From Neptuniibacter sp. (GTDB taxonomy: Bacteria; Pseudomonadota; Gammaproteobacteria; Pseudomonadales; Balneatricaceae), in contig JASBRM010000363.1 in the NCBI GenBank assembly GCA_030149405.1, positions 1 through 10,596 on the forward strand: DNA of 10,596 bases, given 5' to 3'. Position 1 is the stretch's first letter. Each line of letters begins with the position of its first letter. Both the position numbers and the translations under genes were made by a program. Below the pieces are notes generated by a model. The model was not told the origin of the DNA and ran no database searches. It saw nothing but the letters and a program-made list of their open reading frames with translations. Shown here in pieces: positions 1-5,456 of the stretch.

Positions 1-496
1 GGTCTGCTTCATCAAGTACCAGAAATTCCAGGCTGTTCAGGTTAATTGCTTTCTGTTGCAACAGGTCAATTAAACGTCCAGGTGTTGCCACCAGAATGTC
101 AGCGCCGCGTTTGAGCTTACGTACCTGATTATCCAACCGGACACCGCCAAACACCGAGATCACTCGCATATTCAGGGCACGACCGTATTCAAAGGTATTG
201 TCCGCCACTTGAATGGCCAGCTCGCGAGTGGGCGCCAAAATTAATGCGCGTATCTCATGATAATTGCCTTCGGCAGGCGTTTTACTGAGTTTCTCGATAA
301 TCGGCAGTGCAAAACTGGCAGTCTTCCCTGTACCTGTCTGCGCCTCAGCGAGAAGGTCCACCCCTTCCAGAACCAGCGGAATCGCTTTCTCCTGAATAGG
401 AGTCGGTTGTTTATAACCCAGCTCCTGCAGAGTAAATTGCAGCTCAGGGCACAACGCCAGATCGGAAAAAGACGTTTTGGACGGATCGGAGGACAT
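1..496 (-). CDS. DEAD-box ATP-dependent RNA helicase, RhlE-type, N-terminal part (cut by window edge)
   Basis: ATP-dependent RNA unwinding or remodelling enzyme of the cytoplasm (ribosome assembly or mRNA turnover in this family). Reading from the ATG at 496 gives about 165 residues with the helicase core-1 motifs in order: a Q-motif region (FSDLAL...ELGYKQPTPIQ), motif I (AEAQTGTGKT), motif Ia (PTRELA), a GG motif (FGGV), motif Ib (TPGRLIDLL) and motif II (VLDEAD), where the window ends. Core 2 (SAT and the HRIGR region) is outside. There is almost no N-terminal extension before the Q motif, which fits RhlE/SrmB-like proteins rather than RhlB or DeaD, but the C-terminus needed to separate subfamilies is missing, so no symbol is given. 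No strong Shine-Dalgarno site precedes the ATG. Repeat copy R1 lies about 45 bases upstream. Confidence 0.93.
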   Translation of the reverse strand, partial: MSSDPSKTSFSDLALCPELQFTLQELGYKQPTPIQEKAIPLVLEGVDLLAEAQTGTGKTASFALPIIEKLSKTPAEGNYHEIRALILAPTRELAIQVADNTFEYGRALNMRVISVFGGVRLDNQVRKLKRGADILVATPGRLIDLLQQKAINLNSLEFLVLDEAD

Positions 497-541
497 GAAA
501 AAACTCGAAGTATCAATGATGCGCGTATTCTATCTTTATTA

Positions 542-612
542 AGGACGCTGGCGCTACTAGGACGGCTACGCCTGCTAGTGGCGAGAACGCGGCGAAGCCG
601 CTGCTAGGGAAA
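542..612 (+). repeat. Structured dispersed repeat, copy R1
   Basis: Member of the eight-copy family of this window. Head AGGACGCTGG, middle module GACGGCTACGCCTGCTAG, then a hairpin with arms GCGGC (589-593) and GCCGC (597-601) around a GAA loop, and tail CTGCTAGGGAAA. Plus sense. It forms an inverted pair with R2, with a separate 20-base palindrome between them. Confidence 0.85.
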
Positions 613-626
613 CCCCAATTATCGTC

Positions 627-646
627 ATTCCTGCGAAGGCAGGAAT
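627..646. repeat. Perfect 8-bp-arm palindrome of the ATTCC...GGAAT type
   Basis: ATTCCTGC, loop GAAG, GCAGGAAT. The flanks (CGTC before, CTCG after) resemble the widespread GTCATTCC-CGCGAA-GCGGGAAT type of short palindromic repeats known from many proteobacteria. It differs from the R1-R8 family and sits between R1 and R2. No T tract follows, so it is not a classical terminator. Confidence 0.7.
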
Positions 647-655
647 CTCGTTTGT

Positions 656-739
656 TTCTTGCAGCTACGAAGTAGCGTCCTAGCTCCTAGTAGGCGAAGC
701 CGTCCTCGCCACTGGAGCGTAGCGACTTTGCCGCGTGCT
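656..739 (-). repeat. Structured dispersed repeat, copy R2
   Basis: Read on the minus strand: head AGCACGCGGC, a degenerate first hairpin (GCGGC-AAA-GTCGC), middle module GGACGGCTTCGCCTACTAG, and a hairpin with arms GCTAC/GTAGC around TTC. The tail is a divergent GCAAGAAA. It starts only 3 bases after the stop codon of the deacylase gene and in the same sense, so it would be the 3' untranslated region of that transcript. Confidence 0.85.
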
Positions 740-742
740 GCA

Positions 743-1240
743 TTAGTAATGAGTAAGATCGTACAAATCATCCGGTGAGCACGAGATCTCGCCATGAGGG
801 TTATTTTTCATCAGCGACTTAAATTGCTCACGTTTCAGATGGATCAGGTTGCGGTGGTCACCAGCTTCAATATACAGGTCTTCATCATCCGTCAGGGAAT
901 CATCCCAGATCACATCCAGGCCATATGCTTGTCCAATCGCAGGCACGGCACCGATTTCACAATCACCAAAAATACGCCTGATCTCCGCCTCACTCGCAAG
1001 TTCGGTTCGGCAGCCGGTAATCTGCTCTATCTGGGGAAGCATCACTTTATTCATTGCAGGAATAGCCGCCAGCATATAGTGGTTGTGGTCGTGCAGAAGC
1101 ACGGCTTTGATCACCTGTTTCATTGGCACGGCAGAGTACAAAGCGGATTCGCAGGCAGTGGTAGATGGGCTATGGTTCACAGTATCGTAGTCACAAGATT
1201 TATTGTGTAGATAACTGTCCAGAGTCGCTGTAACAGACAT
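743..1240 (-). CDS. YbaK/EbsC-type aminoacyl-tRNA deacylase (prolyl-tRNA editing domain)
   Basis: Small cytoplasmic protein of 165 residues consisting essentially of one YbaK/EbsC (aminoacyl-tRNA editing) domain. Family members hydrolyse mischarged tRNAs such as Cys- or Ala-tRNAPro. Visible family features are the HSPSTTACESA segment (residues 23-33), the VIKAVLLHD strand with the conserved lysine (K45), the GAVPAIG substrate-pocket loop (97-103) and the C-terminal GDHRNLIHL strand (127-135). The substrate cannot be read from the sequence. In some gammaproteobacteria such a domain is fused to an HDOD domain; here it stands alone. The start at 1240 is supported by a strong Shine-Dalgarno site, TGGAGGGT on the minus strand (1248-1255). 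It is divergent from the subtilase gene, and repeat R2 abuts its stop codon. Confidence 0.88.
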   Translation of the reverse strand: MSVTATLDSYLHNKSCDYDTVNHSPSTTACESALYSAVPMKQVIKAVLLHDHNHYMLAAIPAMNKVMLPQIEQITGCRTELASEAEIRRIFGDCEIGAVPAIGQAYGLDVIWDDSLTDDEDLYIEAGDHRNLIHLKREQFKSLMKNNPHGEISCSPDDLYDLTHY

Positions 1241-1247
1241 AATTCAG

Positions 1248-1255
1248 ACCCTCCA
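1248..1255 (-). promoter_or_regulatory. Ribosome binding site of the deacylase gene
   Basis: TGGAGGGT on the minus strand, 7 bases before the ATG at 1240. It is a near-perfect Shine-Dalgarno match and fixes this start. Confidence 0.75.
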
Positions 1256-1320
1256 GAAATGTGGTGATTACAGTGTAGTTCTGAACCGAAAATCCCAACT
1301 TGAAAAAGGTGCATGTAAAC

Positions 1321-1390
1321 AGCACGCTTCGCTTACGAGAACGGCTGCGCCTGCTAGGGGCTAGAACGCGGCGTTGCCGCTGCTAGGAAA
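1321..1390 (+). repeat. Structured dispersed repeat, copy R3
   Basis: One of the cleanest full copies: head AGCACGCTTCGCT, middle module GAACGGCTGCGCCTGCTAG, hairpin arms GCGGC/GCCGC with a GTT loop, and tail TGCTAGGAAA. It lies alone in a divergent promoter region. Confidence 0.87.
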
Positions 1391-1476
1391 TGCATATGTT
1401 CTGGTGATGCTAACTACAACCGTGTATCTAATTCTCTCAACGATTCCCGGATTTGATTGAAATTTGCTCGTTAACA

Positions 1477-1506
1477 TTGTGAAATTTCGGCCGCTAAACT
1501 TATTGT
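1477..1506 (+). promoter_or_regulatory. Possible sigma-70-type promoter for the subtilase gene
   Basis: TTGTGA (1477-1482) and TATTGT (1501-1506), each with four of six consensus bases, separated by 18 bases. They lie in an AT-rich stretch about 70 bases before the preferred start codon. The match is weak and rests on position and base composition only. Confidence 0.25.
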
Positions 1507-1575
1507 TAAGTAAAAGAATAAAATTCAGCAGCTTTGATGTATCAAGCTGAAGTTAGGGAATGTCTGGGTATTAAA

Positions 1576-3339
1576 ATGCGTATTAAGAAAAGTTTACTGC
1601 CGTTGTTATCTGCCACGGTATTATCAGCGGCTGTTGCTTCCACAGCCAATGGTGCTGAAACCACCGATCAGATTATCGTTCAGTTTGATCACCCGTATCA
1701 TGATGGTAAACAAAAGGCTGTGGGCCTCTCCAAGCAGTTAGCTAAAAAACTGGTCTTTGTACGTAAAACAGTCTCTGGAGCTTACGTTTATAAATTACCT
1801 TCTAAAGAAGCGCTTCCAAGTGTGCGTGGTTATGCAGCAGCCATCAGTGCGGTTTCTGGTGTTCAACAAGCTGAAGCTGACCAGATCCTTAAACGTGGTG
1901 TACTGCCAACGCCTCCAGTAGATGGCACATTTACTATTGGTACAGCGGATGAGCTGCAATGGCACTATAAAGCTGCCGGAGGCGGGATGAACGCAGTGGG
2001 TGCCTGGTCTCAGTTTGACGCTACTGATGGTCCTGTCACTGTTGCTGTACTGGATTCGGGTATTACTGCGCATTCAGATATCGCAAACGGAACTACCAGT
2101 AACCTTGTTCCTGGTACCGATACGATGACAGACTCCTACATGGCTAACGATGGCGATGGTCCTGATAACGATCCAAGTGACCCAGGTGATTGGGAAGAAA
2201 TTGGTGAATGCTATAACGATACAGGCAAGCTAATTCCAAGTAGCTGGCACGGTACTCATGTAACGGGCACCATTGCTGCCATTACTAATAATGGCAAAGG
2301 TGTCGCGGGGGTTGGTTACAACCTGCTTAAAGTGATGCCTGTACGTGTATTGGGTAAGTGTGGTGGTTACCTCTCTGATATTGCCGATGGTATCTACTGG
2401 GCGGCTGATCCGGTTAACCCAAATCAGGCCAAGGTTATCAATATGAGTCTGGGTGGGGGCGGTAGTTGCGGTTTCTCCTTCCAGAATGCGATCAATCAGG
2501 CTGTTGAATGGGGAGCAACAGTCGTTGTGGCTGCCGGTAATACAGGCTTAAATGCCTCAAATAACACACCCGCTAACTGTGCGAACGTCGTAACTGTTGC
2601 AGCGGTAAACCCTGACGGTGGTCGAGCATATTACTCCAGTTATGGTAGCGTGGTGGATCTGGCTGCACCGGGTGGTGATTCAAGTTATGGCAGCCAGGGT
2701 ATGGTGCTGTCGACTTTAAACTCTGGTGAAAGAACACCGGGCTCAGAAGGTTATGCTTTCTATCAGGGTACCAGTATGGCAACCCCACATGTGGCTGCCG
2801 TGGCAGGTTTACTGTATGTGAAAAATCCGAATATCACCCCAGCGGAAGTAGAATCCGTTCTGAAAACAACCGCTAAGGGTTTCCCTGCAAGCTGTAGCCA
2901 GTGTGGTGCCGGTATTCTGGATGCAGGTGCAGCCGTGGCCGCGGTAGATACAGGTTCAGAACCTCAACCTACGGCTCCAGATGCGCCAAGTTCGGTGGTT
3001 GCAACCGGTGGTGAAGGGCAAATCTCTTTAACCTGGAACGATAACAGCGATAATGAAGACAGCTTTACCATCCAGCGCAGTAAGAAAATCAAAGGTAAAC
3101 GCTGGGAAAGTTATGTTCCGGTAGCCAGTGTGGGTCCGGATGTTAATGTCCTAGTGGATACAGGCCTTGAATCAGGTACTTATCGTTACAGAATTAATGC
3201 AGTCAACACAGTCGATGCATCCAGTTGGTCTGTGAGTAACTCTGCTGAAGCAACCGCTGCGGATACCGGTGATGGTGGAGGCAGCGACGGCGGAAGTGAT
3301 GGCGGCACCTGTAAAGGTAATGGCCGTAATTGCCGGTAA
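1576..3339 (+). CDS. Secreted subtilisin-like serine protease (peptidase family S8) with FN3 domain
   Basis: Extracellular endopeptidase of 587 residues. A signal peptide (1-27) has a KK-containing n-region, a hydrophobic core and an Ala-x-Ala-like end (NGA). An inhibitor-I9-like propeptide follows (about 32-106, beginning QIIVQF). The S8 catalytic domain (about 125-460) shows the triad: D160 in VAVLDSGI, H225 in WHGTHVTG, S400 in QGTSMATPHVAAVAG, and oxyanion N322 in VVAAGNTG. A fibronectin-III-like domain (about 467-561) comes next, then a Gly/Ser/Asp-rich linker ending in CKGNGRNCR. In-frame TTG (1534) and ATG (1537) codons lie upstream, but the ATG at 1576 puts the signal peptide at the very N-terminus and is preferred, although its nearest purine-rich site (AGGGA, 1555-1559) is rather far away. 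A strong terminator follows, so it is probably monocistronic. Likely secreted by Sec, perhaps followed by type II export. Confidence 0.95.
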   Translation: MRIKKSLLPLLSATVLSAAVASTANGAETTDQIIVQFDHPYHDGKQKAVGLSKQLAKKLVFVRKTVSGAYVYKLPSKEALPSVRGYAAAISAVSGVQQAEADQILKRGVLPTPPVDGTFTIGTADELQWHYKAAGGGMNAVGAWSQFDATDGPVTVAVLDSGITAHSDIANGTTSNLVPGTDTMTDSYMANDGDGPDNDPSDPGDWEEIGECYNDTGKLIPSSWHGTHVTGTIAAITNNGKGVAGVGYNLLKVMPVRVLGKCGGYLSDIADGIYWAADPVNPNQAKVINMSLGGGGSCGFSFQNAINQAVEWGATVVVAAGNTGLNASNNTPANCANVVTVAAVNPDGGRAYYSSYGSVVDLAAPGGDSSYGSQGMVLSTLNSGERTPGSEGYAFYQGTSMATPHVAAVAGLLYVKNPNITPAEVESVLKTTAKGFPASCSQCGAGILDAGAAVAAVDTGSEPQPTAPDAPSSVVATGGEGQISLTWNDNSDNEDSFTIQRSKKIKGKRWESYVPVASVGPDVNVLVDTGLESGTYRYRINAVNTVDASSWSVSNSAEATAADTGDGGGSDGGSDGGTCKGNGRNCR

Positions 3340-3351
3340 CTCTTAAAGAAG

Positions 3352-3377
3352 AAAAGCCCTGATATCAGGGCTTTTTT
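3352..3377 (+). terminator. Intrinsic terminator of the subtilase gene
   Basis: AAAAGCCCTGAT followed directly by its reverse complement ATCAGGGCTTTT, extended to TTTTTT. It lies 12 bases after the stop codon and is a classical rho-independent terminator; the flanking A and T tracts would let it work in both directions. Confidence 0.93.
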
Positions 3378-3397
3378 ATGGATGACTTAATAGGGGC

Positions 3398-3466
3398 AGC
3401 ACACTTCGCTACTAGCACGGCTTCGCCTACTAGGGGCTAGAACGCTACTTCGTAGCTACGAGAAAC
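3398..3466 (+). repeat. Structured dispersed repeat, copy R4
   Basis: Head AGCACACTTCGCT, middle module GCACGGCTTCGCCTACTAG, then a hairpin with arms GCTAC/GTAGC around TTC and tail CTACGAGAAA. It is 20 bases after the subtilase terminator and in gene sense. It is inverted relative to R5, which begins about 30 bases further on. Confidence 0.85.
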
Positions 3467-3494
3467 TTCAAAATCAATAGCCCAATACATTTGG

Positions 3495-3575
3495 TTTTTC
3501 CTAGCAGCCGCAAGGCGGCGTTCTAGCAGTAGCGAAGCTACGTTCTCGCCACTCGTAGCGGCGAAGCCGCGTGCT
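3495..3575 (-). repeat. Structured dispersed repeat, copy R5
   Basis: On the minus strand it has three perfect hairpin modules in a row: GCGGC-TTC-GCCGC, GTAGC-TTC-GCTAC and GCCGC-CTT-GCGGC, between head AGCACGC and tail CTGCTAGGAAAAA. This copy shows best that the element is a chain of short triloop hairpins with interchangeable arms. Confidence 0.88.
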
Positions 3576-3597
3576 GATATAGTTGATATCAACCCTA

Positions 3598-3615
3598 GAC
3601 AAGTGCAAACTTGTC
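3598..3615 (+). promoter_or_regulatory. Stem-loop with GCAA tetraloop upstream of the membrane-protein gene
   Basis: GACAAGT, loop GCAA, ACTTGTC: seven perfect pairs capped by a GNRA-type tetraloop, ending 6 bases before the duplicated leader. No T tract follows. It could be part of a structured 5' leader or an operator; the second leader copy at 4644 lacks it. Confidence 0.4.
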
Positions 3616-3621
3616 CAGATT

Positions 3622-3668
3622 AAGACCAAGGTGGTCGTGGATTATGTTCGTCAAAAGGAAAGACGATG
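3622..3668 (+). repeat. Duplicated 47-base leader, copy A, running into the start codon
   Basis: Begins AAGACCAAGGTGGTCGTGG and runs through the ribosome binding site AAAAGGAAA to the ATG at 3666. It matches 4644-4690 at 40 of 47 positions without gaps. It contains the small hairpin GACCA-AGG-TGGTC, whose arms are unchanged between copies. One frame reads VVVDYVRQKERR and stops at a TGA that overlaps the start codon (ATGA). Confidence 0.85.
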
Positions 3669-4640
3669 ATAGGAAGTCAGGTCTATAAGTTTTCAGGTGC
3701 TTTTTACATAAAAGCAATCGTCATAGGTGTTGTAGCTTGGGTCTTACTCAATCTTCTCTTTGGCAACTCGCCTTTGGGTGGCCAATATTACATACCTTTT
3801 ATACTCATTATCTATCTTCTGGTTCAGCTCAGTTACCAGGTCGATGTCCGTAAAGATGCCATCCATATCAAGCGCTTTGGTATGGGTGGAAAGGTCAGTT
3901 ACGAAAATCTCCAAAAAGTTTCACAAGAAAATGGCACGCTGGGTTTGTATGCTGATGATGGCCGCCAGTACAACATTCCTGTCTCTCGTTTCAGCAAAGA
4001 AGATCAGAAAAAAATCTCAGAACAGTTGGATCAACTCTGGTCTGAGAATCCTAAAGATGCAGTAAAAGCTGAAGAGGAATCTGAATCCGGAATCCCTGAT
4101 CATATAATGAAAGCTGAGGCTAAGCGTTGGATTTCACAACTTCTTGATTCGGGAATGTCAAAAAAAGAAGTGTTTGATCAGTTGAAAGGCAGGGGGGTAA
4201 AAGACAGCAAGCTTGCGTTTATGATTGCTTCAATGCCTGATGAAATCCTGTGTATGTTGCATGAAGGCAAAAACAACATACTAGTGGGCATTTACGCAAT
4301 TATGTCTGCACTGGTTATCTGGAGTTTCTATGTGAGTGCAGATTCAGACCTCAGATTAACTGTTCTGTTTATACAAGGAACCATCAGCGCCTTATTCATC
4401 TGGGGTTTCTTTAGCTTCAAACTCTTGGCTTATAATGCTTATATCTTTTTAGGCTTAATTGGCTTGCCGAGAGAAGCCATAGCTACTTTTTCAGCAAATG
4501 ATATCCCGGGTATGGTGGGCATTGCCTTTGCAATGGCGATGATAGTGTATGTTTGGTTCGTGCGTTCAAGGCTCTATCCTGATGCGGGGCTTCTTGGAGT
4601 AAAAAAGGATAAGTCTGGTCAGTACCAGTTTAGTGATTAG
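3666..4640 (+). CDS. Multi-pass inner-membrane protein of unknown function
   Basis: Not recognised as a named family. The 324 residues begin with two hydrophobic segments (about 12-32 and 40-56). A soluble part follows (about 57-200) whose start (VDVRKDAIHIKRFGMGGKVSYENLQ) resembles the strand pattern after the paired helices of bacterial PH-like (bPH) membrane proteins; this is only a suggestion. Next come a charged linker and a helical KRWISQLLDSGMSKKEVFDQL segment (about 153-174) reminiscent of short SHOCT-like motifs. About four more membrane helices follow (about 205-223, 231-249, 252-267, 280-299) and then a basic cytoplasmic tail. The ATG at 3666 has AAAAGGAAA in front. The gene is followed after 47 bases by the DUF2726 gene, which has the same leader sequence, so the two are probably co-expressed. 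Confidence 0.8.
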   Translation: MIGSQVYKFSGAFYIKAIVIGVVAWVLLNLLFGNSPLGGQYYIPFILIIYLLVQLSYQVDVRKDAIHIKRFGMGGKVSYENLQKVSQENGTLGLYADDGRQYNIPVSRFSKEDQKKISEQLDQLWSENPKDAVKAEEESESGIPDHIMKAEAKRWISQLLDSGMSKKEVFDQLKGRGVKDSKLAFMIASMPDEILCMLHEGKNNILVGIYAIMSALVIWSFYVSADSDLRLTVLFIQGTISALFIWGFFSFKLLAYNAYIFLGLIGLPREAIATFSANDIPGMVGIAFAMAMIVYVWFVRSRLYPDAGLLGVKKDKSGQYQFSD

Positions 4641-4643
4641 TAA

Positions 4644-4690
4644 AAGACCAAGATGGTCGTGGATTATATGCGTCAGAGGGAGTGACGATG
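4644..4690 (+). repeat. Duplicated 47-base leader, copy B, running into the start codon
   Basis: Begins AAGACCAAGATGGTCGTGG and carries the ribosome binding site GAGGGAG (4676-4682) and the ATG at 4688. It is the second copy of 3622-3668 and fills nearly the whole gap between the two genes. The hairpin arms GACCA/TGGTC are intact, with the only change there in the loop (AGA instead of AGG). A mini-frame ATG at 4653 reads MVVDYMRQRE and stops at 4683-4685. Confidence 0.85.
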
Positions 4691-5395
4691 GAAGGTATTC
4701 TGTCTAGTTTATGGCCGCTGTTAGCAGTGGTTATTGTTCTTGGCCTAGTTGTGGCCATTCTAAAACCTAAGGCCAGTATCAGTAGTGTTGCTGAGCTGGG
4801 TTATCGCAAAAAGAAAACACTATTTACTGAAGCGGAACGCTCGTTTCTGGGTGTGCTGGATCAGTGTGTTGATCCGACTCAGTACCGGGTATTTGGCAAA
4901 GTGCGGGTGGCGGATATTGTTGAGCCCAACCCGACTAAAAACCGCAGCGAATGGCAAAAAGCCTTTAACGCCATCAGTGCTAAACACTTCGATTATGTGA
5001 TCTGTTCCACCGACACCCTTCAACCTGTTTGTGTTATAGAACTGGACGATAAAAGCCACAGCCAGAAAAAGCGCCAGAAGCGGGATCAACTGCTTGATGG
5101 AATCTGTGAGGAAGCGGGTTTGTCACTTCTGCGCTTTCCTGCGCAGCGAACTTATAACCCGAAGGTTATTAGAGCTGTTGTCGAAGGACGTTTCGCGACC
5201 ACCGCAGGCGGCGGAGGTAAAGCACGCTTCGCTGATCTTTCAGCTCGCTCCTCTGCTAGTACGGCTACGCCTGCGAGAGGCGAGAACGTTGCTTCGCAAC
5301 TGCTAGGAAAAGATAAAAACAAAGCACTGCCTGAAACTGAAGGTTTAAAGGTTGAAGAAGTTAAGGTGGCTGAAGTTGGTGGGGCAGTTAGATAA
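4688..5395 (+). CDS. Membrane-anchored DUF2726 protein with nuclease-like motif
   Basis: Protein of 235 residues with one N-terminal membrane helix (about 5-25) and a DUF2726 domain (about 35-165). The core CVIELDDKSH (115-124), preceded by FDYVI (101-105) and followed by KKRQKRDQLLD and LSLLRFPAQ, resembles the beta-strand-plus-ELD layout of PD-(D/E)XK or Vsr-like nuclease folds; catalysis is inferred, not shown. The tail (166-235) is low-complexity. Residues about 179-208 (ARFADLSARSS to QLLGK) are encoded by repeat R6, which lies in frame within the gene. An in-frame GTG at 4682 would overlap the Shine-Dalgarno sequence GAGGGAG, so the ATG at 4688 is preferred, at the same leader position as in the upstream gene. 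The function is unknown; nucleic-acid processing at the membrane is a guess. Confidence 0.82.
   Translation: MEGILSSLWPLLAVVIVLGLVVAILKPKASISSVAELGYRKKKTLFTEAERSFLGVLDQCVDPTQYRVFGKVRVADIVEPNPTKNRSEWQKAFNAISAKHFDYVICSTDTLQPVCVIELDDKSHSQKKRQKRDQLLDGICEEAGLSLLRFPAQRTYNPKVIRAVVEGRFATTAGGGGKARFADLSARSSASTATPARGENVASQLLGKDKNKALPETEGLKVEEVKVAEVGGAVR
5221..5310 (+). repeat. Structured dispersed repeat, copy R6, inside the DUF2726 gene
   Basis: Head AGCACGCTTCGCTGATC, middle module GTACGGCTACGCCTGCGAG, hairpin with arms GTTGC (5288-5292) and GCAAC (5296-5300) around TTC, and tail TGCTAGGAAA. It is a full-length family member in plus sense, entirely within the reading frame and without a stop codon. 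It lies after the conserved domain, in the tail of the protein. Confidence 0.88.
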
Positions 5396-5441
5396 GAACG
5401 TTACTCTGACACATTTATCCGACCCGTTTATTCATTAATGT

Positions 5442-5450
5442 AAAAGGAAG
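5442..5450 (+). promoter_or_regulatory. Ribosome binding site deciding a TTG start
   Basis: AAAAGGAAG lies 6 bases before the TTG at 5457. No ATG or GTG is available between the in-frame stop at 5436-5438 and this TTG, so the unusual start codon is the most likely one. Confidence 0.7.
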
Positions 5451-5456
5451 TATGCT

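Larger units (their letters stand above)
497..742. other. Intergenic region made mostly of repeats
   Basis: There is no supported gene between the helicase start and the deacylase stop. Repeat R1 (about 542-612, plus sense), a 20-base perfect hairpin (627-646) and repeat R2 (about 656-739, minus sense) fill nearly all of it. The helicase promoter must lie in or next to R1; I see no convincing -35/-10 pair. Confidence 0.8.
1241..1575. other. Divergent intergenic region between deacylase and subtilase genes
   Basis: Holds the deacylase ribosome binding site, repeat R3 (1321-1390) and an AT-rich stretch (about 1400-1535) that probably contains the subtilase promoter. No additional gene is supported. 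Confidence 0.7.
3340..3665. other. Intergenic region between subtilase and membrane-protein genes
   Basis: Contains in order the subtilase terminator, repeat R4 (plus sense), a short AT-rich spacer, repeat R5 (minus sense), a GNRA-loop hairpin (3598-3615) and the first copy of a duplicated 47-base leader (3622-3668). No convincing promoter or further gene was found. Confidence 0.75.

Noticed and set aside
257..607. Plus-strand frame over the helicase start and repeat R1
   Set aside because: It is antisense to conserved helicase motifs and ends in repeat sequence. The translation is arginine-rich and featureless.
794..1210. Plus-strand frame opposite the deacylase gene
   Set aside because: The minus frame has a clear YbaK-type domain and a strong ribosome binding site. 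The plus frame shows no domain.
1455..1490. CRP-like site in the subtilase upstream region
   Set aside because: Only one TGTGA half-site is present, with no TCACA partner at the right spacing.
1534..1575. Upstream in-frame TTG (1534) and ATG (1537) as starts of the subtilase
   Set aside because: They would put 14 charged and polar residues before a textbook signal peptide. The ATG at 1576 gives a normal n-region.
4682..4687. GTG at 4682 as start of the DUF2726 gene
   Set aside because: It overlaps its own Shine-Dalgarno sequence. The ATG at 4688 sits at the same leader position as the start of the upstream gene.
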